64,000 bases of DNA, from assembly GCF_000321225.1 (NCBI RefSeq), contig NW_004451418.1, positions 149,226 to 213,225 of the forward strand, given 5' to 3'. Both the position numbers and the translations under genes were made by a program. The stretch's first letter is position 1; each line of letters begins with the position of its first letter. The DNA comes from Odobenus rosmarus divergens. Lineage: Eukaryota > Chordata > Mammalia > Carnivora > Odobenidae. Shown piece by piece: positions 53,386 to 64,000 of this stretch. A model generated the notes under the pieces. That model was not told where the DNA came from. It worked only from the letters and a program-made list of their open reading frames with translations, and made no database searches.

Positions 53386-55402
53386 CAGCCTCTCAAAAAG
53401 TCATAGAAGTACCGTCCCCTCATGCAAGTAGGGGGCACAAAGGCCACAGAGGCTGGTGGGGGCTGGCTGCCACAGCTTGTGTAGAGGTGTGAGCACAAGG
53501 TCTTCAAGATCCACAGCTGCGACTTTCACTCATCCCATATCCCGACCCTGTGTGCACACTCCTCAACTGACCCTCAGGGTCAGAACAGAGAATTCCAAAG
53601 CCAAGGTTAGAACTTGCTCTCGAATTTACAGAGCCTAGTTTTAAAGTCACGGGGCTGGAAGAATGCAGTTTCTTGGCTCTGAGAGACAATCAACGTAGAG
53701 AAACTTGTTTAAAAAATATAATAGAAGACTCACTGGGTTCCTTTGGCCATCGCATAGCCCATGCAACACCCCCTGGATGAGTTGTGCGCAAATGAATCAG
53801 AAACATGTGCTTTGAGTAATCAGCGCAAGATGTACTGGGCAGATGCGTTTCCAGTTTTGCCCTAACCCGACATCTGATAGAGTTGCTGGGATGCTCTGCC
53901 AAATTGCACCAGGGTGTGCCCATCCCTGAGACAAACATCCCCTTCCTTGTGTGCTAGGAATGGGGAAATTTGAATTCTCCTTGCTTTGACCTTCCAAGGA
54001 AGTTGCCGGGCCGATGCCAGGCCTGGGCTGTGGCCTTGTGCAGTCCAGATACAAGGTCAAGAGTATGGCCGGCAGTCCCGGAGTGTCCTCGGCTGCAGCC
54101 AGCCAAGGGTCTCTTTTTTTCTGGTGTGGGATGCCTAGGGACGCCTACATAACTGGCTTTATTCCGCACGATCACAATTCTACACTCTTGTAAGCATCCC
54201 TTGCATATTTATAAGTAATTAGAGAACTTTTAGAAATCTTTCAAAAAAGGGGAAAAAAGGAATCATATGTCTTGTATCACTGCTGTTTGTTGTAATGTCT
54301 GGTCACTGGAGAGTGACTGGGACCCACACGCAACTCTGGAAGGACAAGTGTCCCAAGAGTGCGAAGCTGGGCGGGGCAGAACCGAGCCAGGCAGTGACGG
54401 GGCAATGCCGAGCCTTTGGAGACATAACCTTTCTCCTCTGCAGTCTCGTCCCCCTCTGCCTATAGACAGAACAACTGAGCCGCAACAATCGTCTGTAAGG
54501 CTATTAAGGATCTCAGAGGGGAGAAGCTGCCAAGAGCCAGGCAAGCCTGCAATTATGGTAATGAAATCAGTCTCTGGGTAGAAGATAAGGGGGAACATGC
54601 CCAACAGTTTTGGTATTCCATTTGTATTCAGACTGGAGTCAAAGGGATTGCCTAAGCAAAACGTGCCCTGCAATTTCTCCAAGCCGGGAATAAAAACAAT
54701 TTCATGTTTTAAGCTATTACCGTCAATACGATTTCTTTTTCCAAACCGTTGCTCAGATCCAAACAAAATAGATTTGTTGCCTGGCCAGGCAATAAGTAGC
54801 AAAATATGAATTTACTCCAAAAACTATATCGATGACTAAATCTCAACAGCTTAGAGGTTTCTTTTTCCCCTTTAATTTCTGGCCACTGCCCCAATTGAAT
54901 TAAAAGCAAAACAAAACAAAACCCCAAAAAACAAAAAAACCCACAAACCTTAGAATCCACCCTTCCCTACAGTTAATAATGTGGAAATCTCATACTGATA
55001 TCAAAAGAAGAAATCTAATCCTGAACCTGAAATTTTATAGGCATCCAATTAAAGAAACTTAATGAGCATGATCAGTGGCTTCTTGGATGGCAGGGATTAG
55101 TTTTATATTTCCTGTTGCTCTCATTCTTTTTACGTGTTCTTTAGCATCAAAGAATGCGTTGATAAAGATGCCTTAAACAATAATCGATGTGATGAGCTGA
55201 AGGTGTGGGAGTGAGTACAGCAGATTTCCAAGCTGATAAAGATGCTAGACCTTATCATCTTTCTCTTCCTTAATACACATAATTGAGGTGTCTTAGTATA
55301 TTTTTTTCTTCTGGACTTCCATACCATGAGTCAAGACAGTACAAGTGAGAGAACTCTTTCAAAAGACCCAAGTCCAACAACTGGCAGGATCTTGTCAGCT
55401 CC

Positions 55403-55437
55403 AAAAAAAAAAAAAGAGAGAGAGAGAGAGAAAGAGT
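55403..55437. repeat. Poly(A) followed by (GA)n
   Basis: About 13 A bases are followed by about ten GA units in ISM1 intron 2. Confidence 0.95.
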
Positions 55438-56239
55438 CCAAAATAGGTGCCAGTTTGGTGTGCAAAACTGGTAAATGAGGATAAGATCCTATGAAGTGTT
55501 GCCAGCTTCTTTCCTCCTCTTGATAGTTAAGACATTTATTAGAAACAAACACTTTACACTCGATCTCAAAAGTCTACCGGTTATTCAATGAATGACTGAG
55601 AATACAGAAGCCTTGACCTTCTCAACTCAGGAGAATCTTCTAGAATCTCTTAGCTCAGTCCTCTAAGCCTTGAAAGCTATGGTGACTAGGTAGGCATGGG
55701 TCAGTATCTCCCAGACAGGAACACGAGCCCTAAGGTGAAGTGATTTCCTCAGGAGCACAGAGCATCCAGGGACAAGAAAACAAATCTCCAGTGAAAGGCC
55801 CGGGATTACGCCCACCCCTCCTTCCTTGACAATCGCTGCAGAAAGGATACAAAATGGACTATGGAGATATATCATCCCCTCCTTTCAGACTCGCTGATGC
55901 TCTAAAAACAACTATGGTAACCCAGCTAACAGTGGTTAATGCTTTGAGACTTGCAGCGTGCTGGCCCAGATATTACTGCTTGTTCTCCACAAGTTAGATT
56001 TGAATTTCAGGCACAGAAACCGGCATGGAGAACTCACGTTCCTGAGGTGAAGAGCGAGGAAGGTGTAGAGCTGGTCTCAACACTAGCTCTTGTGATTCCC
56101 AATTATGTTACACGTTTCATCTGTCATCTCAATCTACGGTCATCACCAACCTGCACCCACTCGTTTGGGGAAGCTTACCATACACCTGTCCCTCTTGCAA
56201 GGTGCTTCCCATGGATGCTCTCACTTCATCCTCACAAAA

Positions 56240-56390
56240 ACCCCTGCTTCTGTGCAGTGTTGTACTACAGAGGTACTCAACAGGTAGTATTATCATCCCC
56301 ATTTTATAGACAAGGAAACTGAGGCACAGAGCGGTCCAGTAACCTGCAGGAAGCTATTGTGGCCAAGCCTGGGAGACGCAGTGGTGGCGC
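56240..56390 (-). repeat. MIR element in ISM1 intron 2
   Basis: A reverse MIR pattern: tattatcatccccattttatagacaaggaaactgaggcacagagcgg. The start and end are diverged. Confidence 0.75.
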
Positions 56391-57748
56391 CTGATCTCAA
56401 GTGCAGGTCAGTGGGCTCTGTCGTTCATGTTCTGGACAATATGCCCCCTTGAGAATCTCCACAATACAGACTTGTCCCCAGAGGCATGTGGGGCCATGCT
56501 TTGGGCACAGAGATTTCCTGGTTCTTGGTTGGCCAGAGCTGCCATTCCAAAAGTACTTTAGAGAAAAAGGAGGGGGGAAATCAAAAGTAGAAGCACATAC
56601 ATTCGTAGCGCTGTGGCCAACCCATCTGATTGTATGTGTGGCACAGATACATTTACATGGCCGATGGCCATGTAAATAAGTCTTCACAAGGGGAAAAAGA
56701 CCTGTAGATGACTATTTTAAGTCCCCCTCAATGGGAAAAAAAAGAAGTAAGTATATTGGTTGGAATGAATACTAATCTCTGCTTGATCCAGAAAAGAGAA
56801 ATAATTGGTTGTGAATAGCTACTGTGGTAATGAATTGATGCAGTAAAGCCTAATAATGAGCTTATTTTAGAGACTTTTGTCTTTGCTATCTGACCATCAG
56901 CTGCAGACCAAAAACCCAGCCAACAAGACTAAAGTTCGAGTCTAACGTGTCCTGGGAGAATTTCCTTTCTTTCCTGAATGATTTATTTATTTATTTTTAA
57001 CAAAACCCAACTTCTACTATTGTTTCAAATTTAATATGGAGATTGGGTTCAGGAGTTTGAGGCTATTTCTTTCTAACTTGTGCCTCCCACTCACTTCCAC
57101 AGCCCTAAGCCAGTCCCACCTGGCTTGGAGGGGAGGGGGGGTTTAAAAAAGCTCCAAAAAGCTGGGCTTTTTAATGGATTTTCCTTCCCCAAAGTTAAGA
57201 GGTCCAGGAGGGAGGTGACCCCTTGTGCAGGCTCAGCAATGTCACTTTGGAAAGGTGTGGGTTATTTGGCAGGAGGGACAGCAGACCCTAGGCCTAGAGC
57301 GTGGGAAACTCTTTCAGACACTGGAGGGGAGGGGGGGGTTGTTCAGAGAGAGGGTATCAAATTCCTGTTCAGCTCCCTGGCTTTAGTGAAGGACAGCTAG
57401 GTGGGGGCGAGGGGCAGGTTGCCAGGGGAGGGGGGAGACAAGGCCAGGGGCCCTGGCAGCAGAAGCTGACCCACTGATGCGCCCTTCACCTGTCTTCACT
57501 CTGCTCCCCAGGGAGAGAAAATGCTTTGACGGCCCTGGGTGATCACTGGGGCTGTCTGCTTGGCTGAACCGCCCCGTGTCAAACCAGTGCATTTCAACAA
57601 AAGAGCAGTGCTGTAAGGAAGGGGTAAGGGCTGCCAACACAGAACCCATCACCCCTTTTTTAGAAAGCACCTCATCTTTTAAAGGACCACCAGGGAACTG
57701 GTTTACTCAGGTGCAGTGGTGCATGGGGCTGCAGCCGCCAGCGCTGTG

Positions 57749-57810
57749 CATGTGTGTGTGAGTGAGTGTGTGTGCTTGTGTATGCACACTCACACACACA
57801 CACACACACA
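57749..57810. repeat. TG tract followed by CA tract (imperfect palindrome)
   Basis: TG-rich sequence (57749-57781) is followed by CA-rich sequence (57783-57810), so the two halves are mutually complementary. Confidence 0.9.
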
Positions 57811-59103
57811 GGCCTAGGCTGCGGCTTTCAGGGAGAGCAGCTGCTTCATTCTTTCTTTGAACATCTTTCTGAGTGACCTTTGTGGTCTTCCAGAAAGAGA
57901 AGGCCAGAAATACAGCTCAATTTTCTTTTCTTTAGGGCCAACAGGTCATCAGATCAGTAAAACATAGGCTGCTCCCTCCGACCCAACTTGCCTGTGGAAG
58001 GCTAACAGCCGTGGGGATTGTACAGAGCAGACGTGGAGTGGCCTGTCTAGGCAGTGGACAGAAAGGTGGTAGTACCTTAGTCTTCATGGGCTTTGCACTC
58101 TAACAGGATCTGGGTTGGTGTGCCATTAAAAGTCGAATCCATTCTGCCCATAACCTTGATATTTGCAGCTATGGGGAAGCCTACGATCTTGGGAGCTATG
58201 GTGAACTTTGCTGTCCAAAGACCAACTCAGGAAAGCGATGAGGATGTCCAGGAGTGGCCCTCATCTTCCCACCCCATGCTCCAAAGCCTCCCTTTCTGAA
58301 GCAGCACCTGAAGGCAAGCTTTTTGTTCCCGTGCTGGGGTGATGGTAAGATAGAGTGAAAACAAAGCACTGATTGTTACTTTGCCCCTGTTGTAAGTCTA
58401 TGTAAACATGTGCCTTGGGGTCTCAGAGGGGACAAGGCAAAGAATTTCCACCTGTACCATCTCTGCAGTCATACCTTCGTGACAGTGCAGAGGGAAGCTG
58501 CCTTTTATAAAAGTTTAAGAAGATTTGCCAGACTCTCGTGTGTGGCCTTCTCATAACTCACCTCCATTTATTCTCTGCCCCTTTGGCTCATTCTAGTTCT
58601 CTCCACATCCACCAACTCCAACAGCCCCTCGCCCTCAGGAAGCCAGGTGGAACTGTTTCAGAGCATTCTTCACTTCCCATCCAGCTAAACAACATAGATC
58701 AGGATGATTTAAAATGAATTGGAACCCTGGGTGCTTTACTGACCTCATGCACAGATTGATCCATCGTGTGAGCTGTAGAGGGCTTAGCACTTCACGGTTG
58801 CCCTGTCCTTCTGTTTGGAAAAGGAATCTGGGTTTCCTGGGTCTAAGGATCTCAACCACTGTTCTTCCCTGACATTTAGGTTCATGTTTTAAAAAGGCCC
58901 AAGTGAGGTCTGGGGATTCCCAGACTCACGGATTTATCTAGGAGAGAGACAGGGGATCCTGAGAAATTCTGCTCCAAATTTGGTTCTTAGGTAGAGCCCC
59001 ATGTACTTAGTAATTTTCCAATGAGAGGACACTCTCCCTGCAACCTTCAGTTTCCAGTATCCAGGCATTTTCTTGTAACTTAACATAAGAAATTCTTAAA
59101 TCT

Positions 59104-59310
59104 GGGGCACCTGGATGACTCAGACGGTTAAGCATCTGCCTTTGGCTCAGGTCATGATCTCCAGGTCCTGGGATCGAGCCCCATGTGGGGCTCCCTGCTC
59201 AGCGGGGAGTCTGCTTCTCTCTCTCCCTCTGCCTATCCCCCTGCTTGTGCTCTCTCTGTGTCTTTCTCTCTCTCTTTCTCAAATAAATAAGTAAATCTTA
59301 AAAAAAAAGG
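59104..59310 (+). mobile_element. CAN-SINE
   Basis: Head ggggcacctggatgactcag and AAATAAATAAGTAAATCTT tail. A 16 bp target-site duplication, agaaattcttaaatct, lies at 59088-59103 and 59311-59326. It lies antisense in ISM1 intron 2. Confidence 0.95.
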
Positions 59311-61310
59311 AGAAATTCTTAAATCTACTGCATTAACAGCTCAATCCTCAGCATTAAACCCCACAGTGACATTTCTCACCTGTGGGGGGAAAATGTGAGC
59401 CACAACAAGCCTAAAATTGTTTTGGGCATGGCCTAAGCTCCCTTGGAGTAAAGGTGGTCTGGTCCTGAAACCATAAAACCTATAAACAAGGAAAAAAAAT
59501 CACTTCCTGTGGGTAAAGGCCCAATGGGGAGCACTGTCGGGTAACAGTAAGGAGATGTCTGCACCTTTTTTTGCCAATCTGCACCTCCCCCAAATGGATC
59601 CTTTGTTCTTTAGCAGAGAGCCATGTAACCACTTCCTGGAGAGAGAACAGTGGCCTGTTTTTCCAATTAATCAATTAGAACAATACAAGACTCCCTGGAA
59701 ATGTTAACAGGTGCATGCAGTGATTTCTGTTCATGGGTCGTCAAAGAGTGACCTCTGAACATTTTTCATTTCTGGACCCTCAACATTATCCTGCCCTACT
59801 TTTTCCTGTCTATTCAGACCTGTTTACAATGAACATAGCATTTTTCCTCCTCTGTCTCCATGTTCCCTTTGGCACTGTCTTGGGTGGTAGCTGGGACCTT
59901 CATACCTATGTCATTTCCTGGATGGAGAAGGTCTTACACTTCTTACTTTCCCATCACCCTAACACAGCAGTTTATACCCAGTAGGGGCTGGTCAACATTC
60001 TAATTGGGGTATAGTCTCAGGGACATTTGTTAGCCACTATGACACTGGTGTGACGAGCAAAACAACTCTGACCAAGGAAATCTGATCTAAAATGGTGTCA
60101 TGCAGAGAATGTTAGTCTTGAGAGAGGGACAGTTAACTTAATTAAGGATCAATTGCTCTAAGGTCAGGTTCAGGAACTTTCAGCCATGTAAGCTAATTGG
60201 AATTTGAAGCAGAGAGGAAGAATAAGAAACTGCTGCCCTTTCCCAAATGAAAAGAATCAAGAACAAAGCTTAGGGGTATGGAAGCAGGCAAATGAGGACA
60301 GGAGCTACAACTGGGAAGAGGTTGCCTTGTTGACTAGTCCCCTTCCTGGGCTATCATGGGCACCATCTCTGGGAAGACACAGAAGGAAGTACAAGCAAAA
60401 ATCAAAATCAAAAGTTTGTCTCTGAAACATGGATTGGTAGGGTGAGTATTCTCAGGAGCCCAAGAGCCTAGATTTGAACTCCAACCACTGTTTACTAGCC
60501 ATGTAACCTTGGGCAAACCAAATAGGAACTTCCTGAGTACCTGTTGCTTTACTGATAATGGAAAAATGACATTGTGCTTCATCTCCTTCATGGGGGTGCT
60601 GGAAGAGTCAAATCAGATCAACATTTGCTTTGTAAAGCATGTCTATTTCAGCATAGATGAGGGTTGTTATTTTTAACCCCACGTACCCTTTTCCCTAACC
60701 TCCCATTTCCTTCAGCTTTCATCCCAGCCCATCTTAGCGGTACAGATTCATGTCCCCCCTAGGAACTTCTGTTCTCACCTCCCTTCCTCTCATTCAACTT
60801 TTTGAATCAGTCATTTACATTTTAGAGCAACTGAAGTGTTGTCACCTCCTGAAGGAGTTGCTGGTGTCTGAGGCAAGCTAAGAGATATTTGAGGGCTTGC
60901 CTTCCTGAGTACCTTTGAAATCATACTATGCTTTGCTGAGTGTACTTTCCATGTTAAATTGGCCCTTTTCTACAGCTACCATATTTTATCAATTTCAGGG
61001 CATATAATTTTGCTTTGTTTTTACATTTCAACATCTCTGAGAGCAGGATGTATTGTAATCATTGGTGTGTCCTACTTTAATTATCAGTGTTTTCTTTTTT
61101 TAGTGGTGCATAAAAAAAGGGTGCATCTCCCAATCAAGGGTGTCACACAGATGCAATACAACACTGCTCTTACAGAGATAATATGATTGTTAACCAGATT
61201 CATAAGGGGGTAAGAAAAAAAGTGAGGTAAGGTAGTAGTTGCTCTGGAATCAGATCAGGACACAAAAAGATTGTTTCATTTTCTTCCACCTTTCAACTCT
61301 TGAGCATTAC

Positions 61311-61550
61311 CTGGATATTTGGATTCTGCCCATTGATGTCAGCTTTGGAAAGATCTGGAAAGTTTGGTAGATCAAGGAGAAAGGATCTGGGGCCATCTCT
61401 TTGCAGTGAAGGGTGCCCAGGCTCTTGCCGGAATCGCTGTCTGGGGAAGGGTTGGTGTGCAGCCTGGTGGTCCAGATGTTCCCCTGCTGCTTCTTTGGAG
61501 AAAGGAAAGCTCGTTTCTGATGCAGAGTCACTTTCCATGTGGAGGTTATT
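61311..61550 (-). CDS. ISM1: ISM1 (isthmin-1) coding exon 2
   Basis: This exon encodes 80 residues of the N-terminal linker of isthmin-1, a secreted glycoprotein described as an angiogenesis inhibitor, Nodal antagonist and adipokine. The frame begins [15 protein letters not shown] and ends [11 protein letters not shown], closely matching the human protein as I recall it. Read on the minus strand, the acceptor is ...TTTGTTTTAG just before 61550 and the donor is CAG|GTAATG after 61311. Length is 240 bp, phase 0 at both ends, so skipping would keep the frame. No domain is recognisable; the segment is Ser, Pro and Gln rich with basic patches ([10 protein letters not shown]). The acceptor pyrimidine tract is a TTTG microsatellite. 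An inverted partial copy of this exon lies at 63098-63171 in intron 1. Exon 1, with the signal peptide, is not in the window. Confidence 0.95.
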
Positions 61551-61552
61551 CT

Positions 61553-61585
61553 AAAACAAACAAACAAACAAACAAACAAGCAAAT
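61553..61585. repeat. CAAA microsatellite at the ISM1 exon 2 acceptor
   Basis: About seven CAAA units on the plus strand read TTTG on the transcript. They directly form the pyrimidine-rich tract before the AG of the exon 2 acceptor at 61551-61552. Confidence 0.95.
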
Positions 61586-62036
61586 GGACAAATAAATAGG
61601 AGGCACATGACTTGAAAATACCCCCCTTAACAGTCCATTAAATTCAAGAGCAAAGACAATTCACGTGGCTGGAATTAAACCAGAATGGTATTCTCAATTC
61701 ATCTTCACTCCCCTTGGTTTAGTTACTCCATCTTCAAAAAGTCAAATCATCAGGAAACTTTTCCCAGCCTGCTATTCGGGAATTTTCAGAGGACTAAGGT
61801 GTTATGGGATATTTATTATACATTGAAGCACATCAACATGAAAGTGCTATTGTGAAGGAGAATAGGTGTTCATTCAGAACTGGAGTCAAATGATGGTTTC
61901 CTTCTCATAGCTTCAACTAATTAATCACTCTGGCATTAGTTATAGCCCCTGGGTCCAGAGCTTGTTTCTTTGGTACAGGCCATGGAACAAAAGATCTGAC
62001 CAAACTGGATAAAATACTTGGGCCAAATCATTGACT

Positions 62037-62450
62037 ATATCCATCCATTCATCCATCCATTCATCCATCCATCCAGTTAACAAGTGTCAACCACATTCTA
62101 GGCACAGGACATAGAGTCATGAACAAGACATGGGCCCTATTCTCTTAATGTGTACCACTAATTGAGGGAACAAAATAATAAATATGACAAATAAAATCAG
62201 ATCAGGAAGTGGTGACTGGTAAGAAGAAAGAATATGATGGACAGTGGCCGGGGACAACATTAGGTTGCTGGGGAAAACTTATTTGGGAAGGCGAGACCTG
62301 AACACCTGCTGCAATCTGGGGGAGGAACATTCTCGCAGAGGAAAGAGCAAGTAAGACAGTCCTGAGCTGGAGATGAACTTGGCCTCTTTGTGGGACAGAA
62401 AGGCCAGTGAGGCTGGTATGGAGCGAAGGAGGGAAGACAGTGCGCGATGA
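62037..62450 (-). repeat. ATCC microsatellite and L2 remnant
   Basis: The ATCC/ATTC array at about 62037-62075 leads into gtgtcaaccacattctaggcacaggacatagagtcatgaacaagac, a reverse L2 3' end. Such L2 tails often seed TGAA/TGGA-type arrays. It is in ISM1 intron 1. Confidence 0.6.
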
Positions 62451-63097
62451 GGAGGAAGAGACGGGGGTAGCCAAAGAAAAAGTGACAAGAAGGCATTTTG
62501 AAATTTAATACCTTTATTCTGAAAAGAAAAGTGCAAGTCTGTTGTTTTTCCCAGCTAGTAAAAAAAAATGTCTCTAGTTGTCATTTGGGTAAAATTTTTG
62601 TAGTGATTGGAGAGTGTAGAAGTTGCTGGACTTCTTTCCCAAACCAACCCTTCTCCTCCTCTTGTTCTCCCTGGACTTCTCATTGGAGGCTTCCTCCATC
62701 CCTTCAGGAATAGCATTTTCATGTTTACTGGTGGAGGGAGATGTAGAGATAGAATTTCACCAGCGTTTGGGTCAGTGGCTAATGCTCTTGTTATTCCTGG
62801 GCATGTTTTGGGGTTTTGGAGTGTATATTCTAGCACACTGTCTCCACACGCACTCTCTGCCCCACCGAGGTGCCTTTGACCTAGCCAAAGGGTTACATCT
62901 GGTATCCAAACTCTCCCGACTCTGAGTACCAAAGGTCAAGAACGGCCAGAGGATGAAACACATGTAGCAGATAAATATCTTCTTAGAGAGCTAATCTGAA
63001 GGCATGGATCTTTCCTATATCGTTTAAACAGAAATGGAGCTGAGGAATAACCGTGCTGGTGCAGAGACCACCTTGGTGAATATGCCAAGAGGGCAAG

Positions 63098-63171
63098 GGA
63101 CCACCAGGCTGCACACCGACCCTTCCCCAGACAGAGATTCCGGCAAGGGTCCGGGGCACCCTTCCCTGCAA
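63098..63171 (+). pseudogene. Inverted partial copy of ISM1 exon 2
   Basis: On the plus strand this segment matches the coding strand of ISM1 exon 2 (61401-61473, minus) over about 74 positions, with 6 substitutions and one inserted base. The match runs from GGACCACCAGGCTGCACACC through ACCCTTCCCCAGACAG to CACCCTTC and CTGCAA. A weaker match may reach back to 63046, where AATAACC equals the first bases of exon 2, if about 25 bases were lost between. The inserted base shifts the ISM1 frame, so it is not a working exon. It lies in intron 1 in opposite orientation to the gene. Confidence 0.85.
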
Positions 63172-63462
63172 GTGCGAGACAGAGATAGCCTGTCTGCTCT
63201 CACCTCTTTAAAACATGCAGTTAGAGAGTTACACAGGGAGGAGAACCTGAATGCTTGTCATCATGTTTTTGCTTGCCCTCCCTTTTTTGCTCAAGAAATG
63301 TGGCCAAGGGCAGTGTCTTTGTTCACCTTTCCAGCCCCCTCTCTGCCATGGTTTTTGTCTCCGGGCACATCCTTGTAAAGGGAGTTGCCCTGGCATTCCC
63401 GGGCATTGCTCAATGCAATGAGGGCCAAATGTATTATGCTGAGACTGAGTCCAGCACAATGG

Positions 63463-63512
63463 GGGGGGGAGGGGAGGGAAGGAGAGCGGGGGAAGGAGAG
63501 AGAGAGAGGAGC
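63463..63512. repeat. G-rich purine tract
   Basis: A run of G, GA and GGA units with one C (gggggggaggggagggaagg and onward). It lies in ISM1 intron 1. Confidence 0.9.
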
Positions 63513-64000
63513 ATGCTAAGTCTTCCCTCGACATAAGAGATCTCTCTATCATAGTCCAAAGGGTGAGAACTGAAGGCAATTGTCGTCTTATTCTTCTTCC
63601 TGGATCCCCAACCCTAAAACTTCTCCAACAGTGTTAGTGAGCATAGTTGGATTCTCATAGAGAATTTCTTGCAGAGGATTTGTGAGTGTAACTCTCAGAA
63701 GGGGACCAAGGCTTGCATGCCAGTTGCTTCAGGGATTGCCTGCATATCCAGCCCTAACTTTGTGGTAGTAACTGGGACACACTGCTTAACTGGGTTCAAA
63801 ATGGAGCTCTCCTTCCTTTACCCTGTGAAGAACAGGGTGCACTTTCTACTCTTAAAACTCATATTTTAAGAGAAGAGATAGGAAATGCTATTTGGCATTT
63901 TGTTTAGATGGCTCAAAAACCAAGGACTGAATCTGATTCGTTCCCTGGGTCTGACTCGGGAATTTCTTGGTAGGAGATAATACCACCACAGAGTGATCCT

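Larger units (their letters stand above)
52339..61310 (-). other. ISM1: ISM1 intron 2
   Basis: This is a 9.0 kb intron between exons 2 and 3. Its 3' end on the minus strand holds a MIR split by an LTR (52685-53385). Most of 53.4-59.1 kb lacks recognisable young repeats. It has a MIR at 56240-56390, an alternating TG/CA tract at 57749-57810, G-rich runs near 57133, 57323 and 57400, and a CAN-SINE at 59104-59310. I see no additional exon with both splice sites and coding similarity. Confidence 0.85.
61551..64000 (-). other. ISM1: ISM1 intron 1, 3' part (continues beyond window)
   Basis: This is non-coding sequence upstream of exon 2 on the minus strand. It contains the TTTG tract at the exon 2 acceptor, an ATCC microsatellite and L2-like remnant at 62037-62450, the inverted exon 2 fragment at 63098-63171 and a purine-rich tract at 63463-63512. 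No exon 1, CpG-rich promoter or signal-peptide frame is seen, so these must lie beyond position 64000. The open frames on either strand here are not recognisable proteins. Confidence 0.85.

Overview
This is a mammalian (eukaryotic) genomic window, almost certainly from a carnivore. It holds at least twelve tRNA-Lys-derived CAN-SINE copies, several with clear target-site duplications. Their head sequence (gcgcctgggtggctcag) and AAATAAATAAA tails look like the type found in bears, seals and mustelids rather than the young dog-specific SINEC_Cf, so I infer an arctoid carnivore. There are no bacterial-style operons. Nearly all long open frames are chance ORFs or repeat remnants.

One protein-coding gene is supported: ISM1 (isthmin-1), on the minus strand, from about 34.1 kb to beyond the right edge. 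Five coding exons are present with exact AG/GT junctions that rejoin in frame: exon 2 (61311-61550), exon 3 (52074-52338), exon 4 with the thrombospondin type-1 repeat (44211-44354), exon 5 (39431-39520) and exon 6 with most of the AMOP domain and the stop (35368-35885). They encode 418 residues. Exon 1 (signal peptide, start codon) and the promoter lie beyond position 64000. Exon numbers follow the human gene.

The left half (1 to about 34 kb) is downstream intergenic DNA with no supported gene. In human, ISM1 lies between SPTLC3 and TASP1, so this side should face TASP1. It holds solo LTRs, an old L1 at 14.9-18.1 kb split by a SINE and an LTR, further L1, L2 and MIR fragments, seven CAN-SINEs and microsatellites. 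Within ISM1 the introns carry three LTRs, a 5'-truncated L1, five CAN-SINEs, and many MIR, L2 and hAT remnants. Nearly all of the younger insertions are antisense to the gene.

The most notable observation is a partial, inverted copy of ISM1 exon 2 at 63098-63171, inside intron 1 about 1.6 kb upstream of the real exon. The pre-mRNA could fold exon 2 against it, and exon 2 is a phase 0-0 exon whose skipping would keep the frame. Its acceptor tract is also a TTTG microsatellite. Other items are a template-switch-like hairpin inside a MIR, two serial retrotransposon insertions at one target, and a dispersed duplication split by a SINE.
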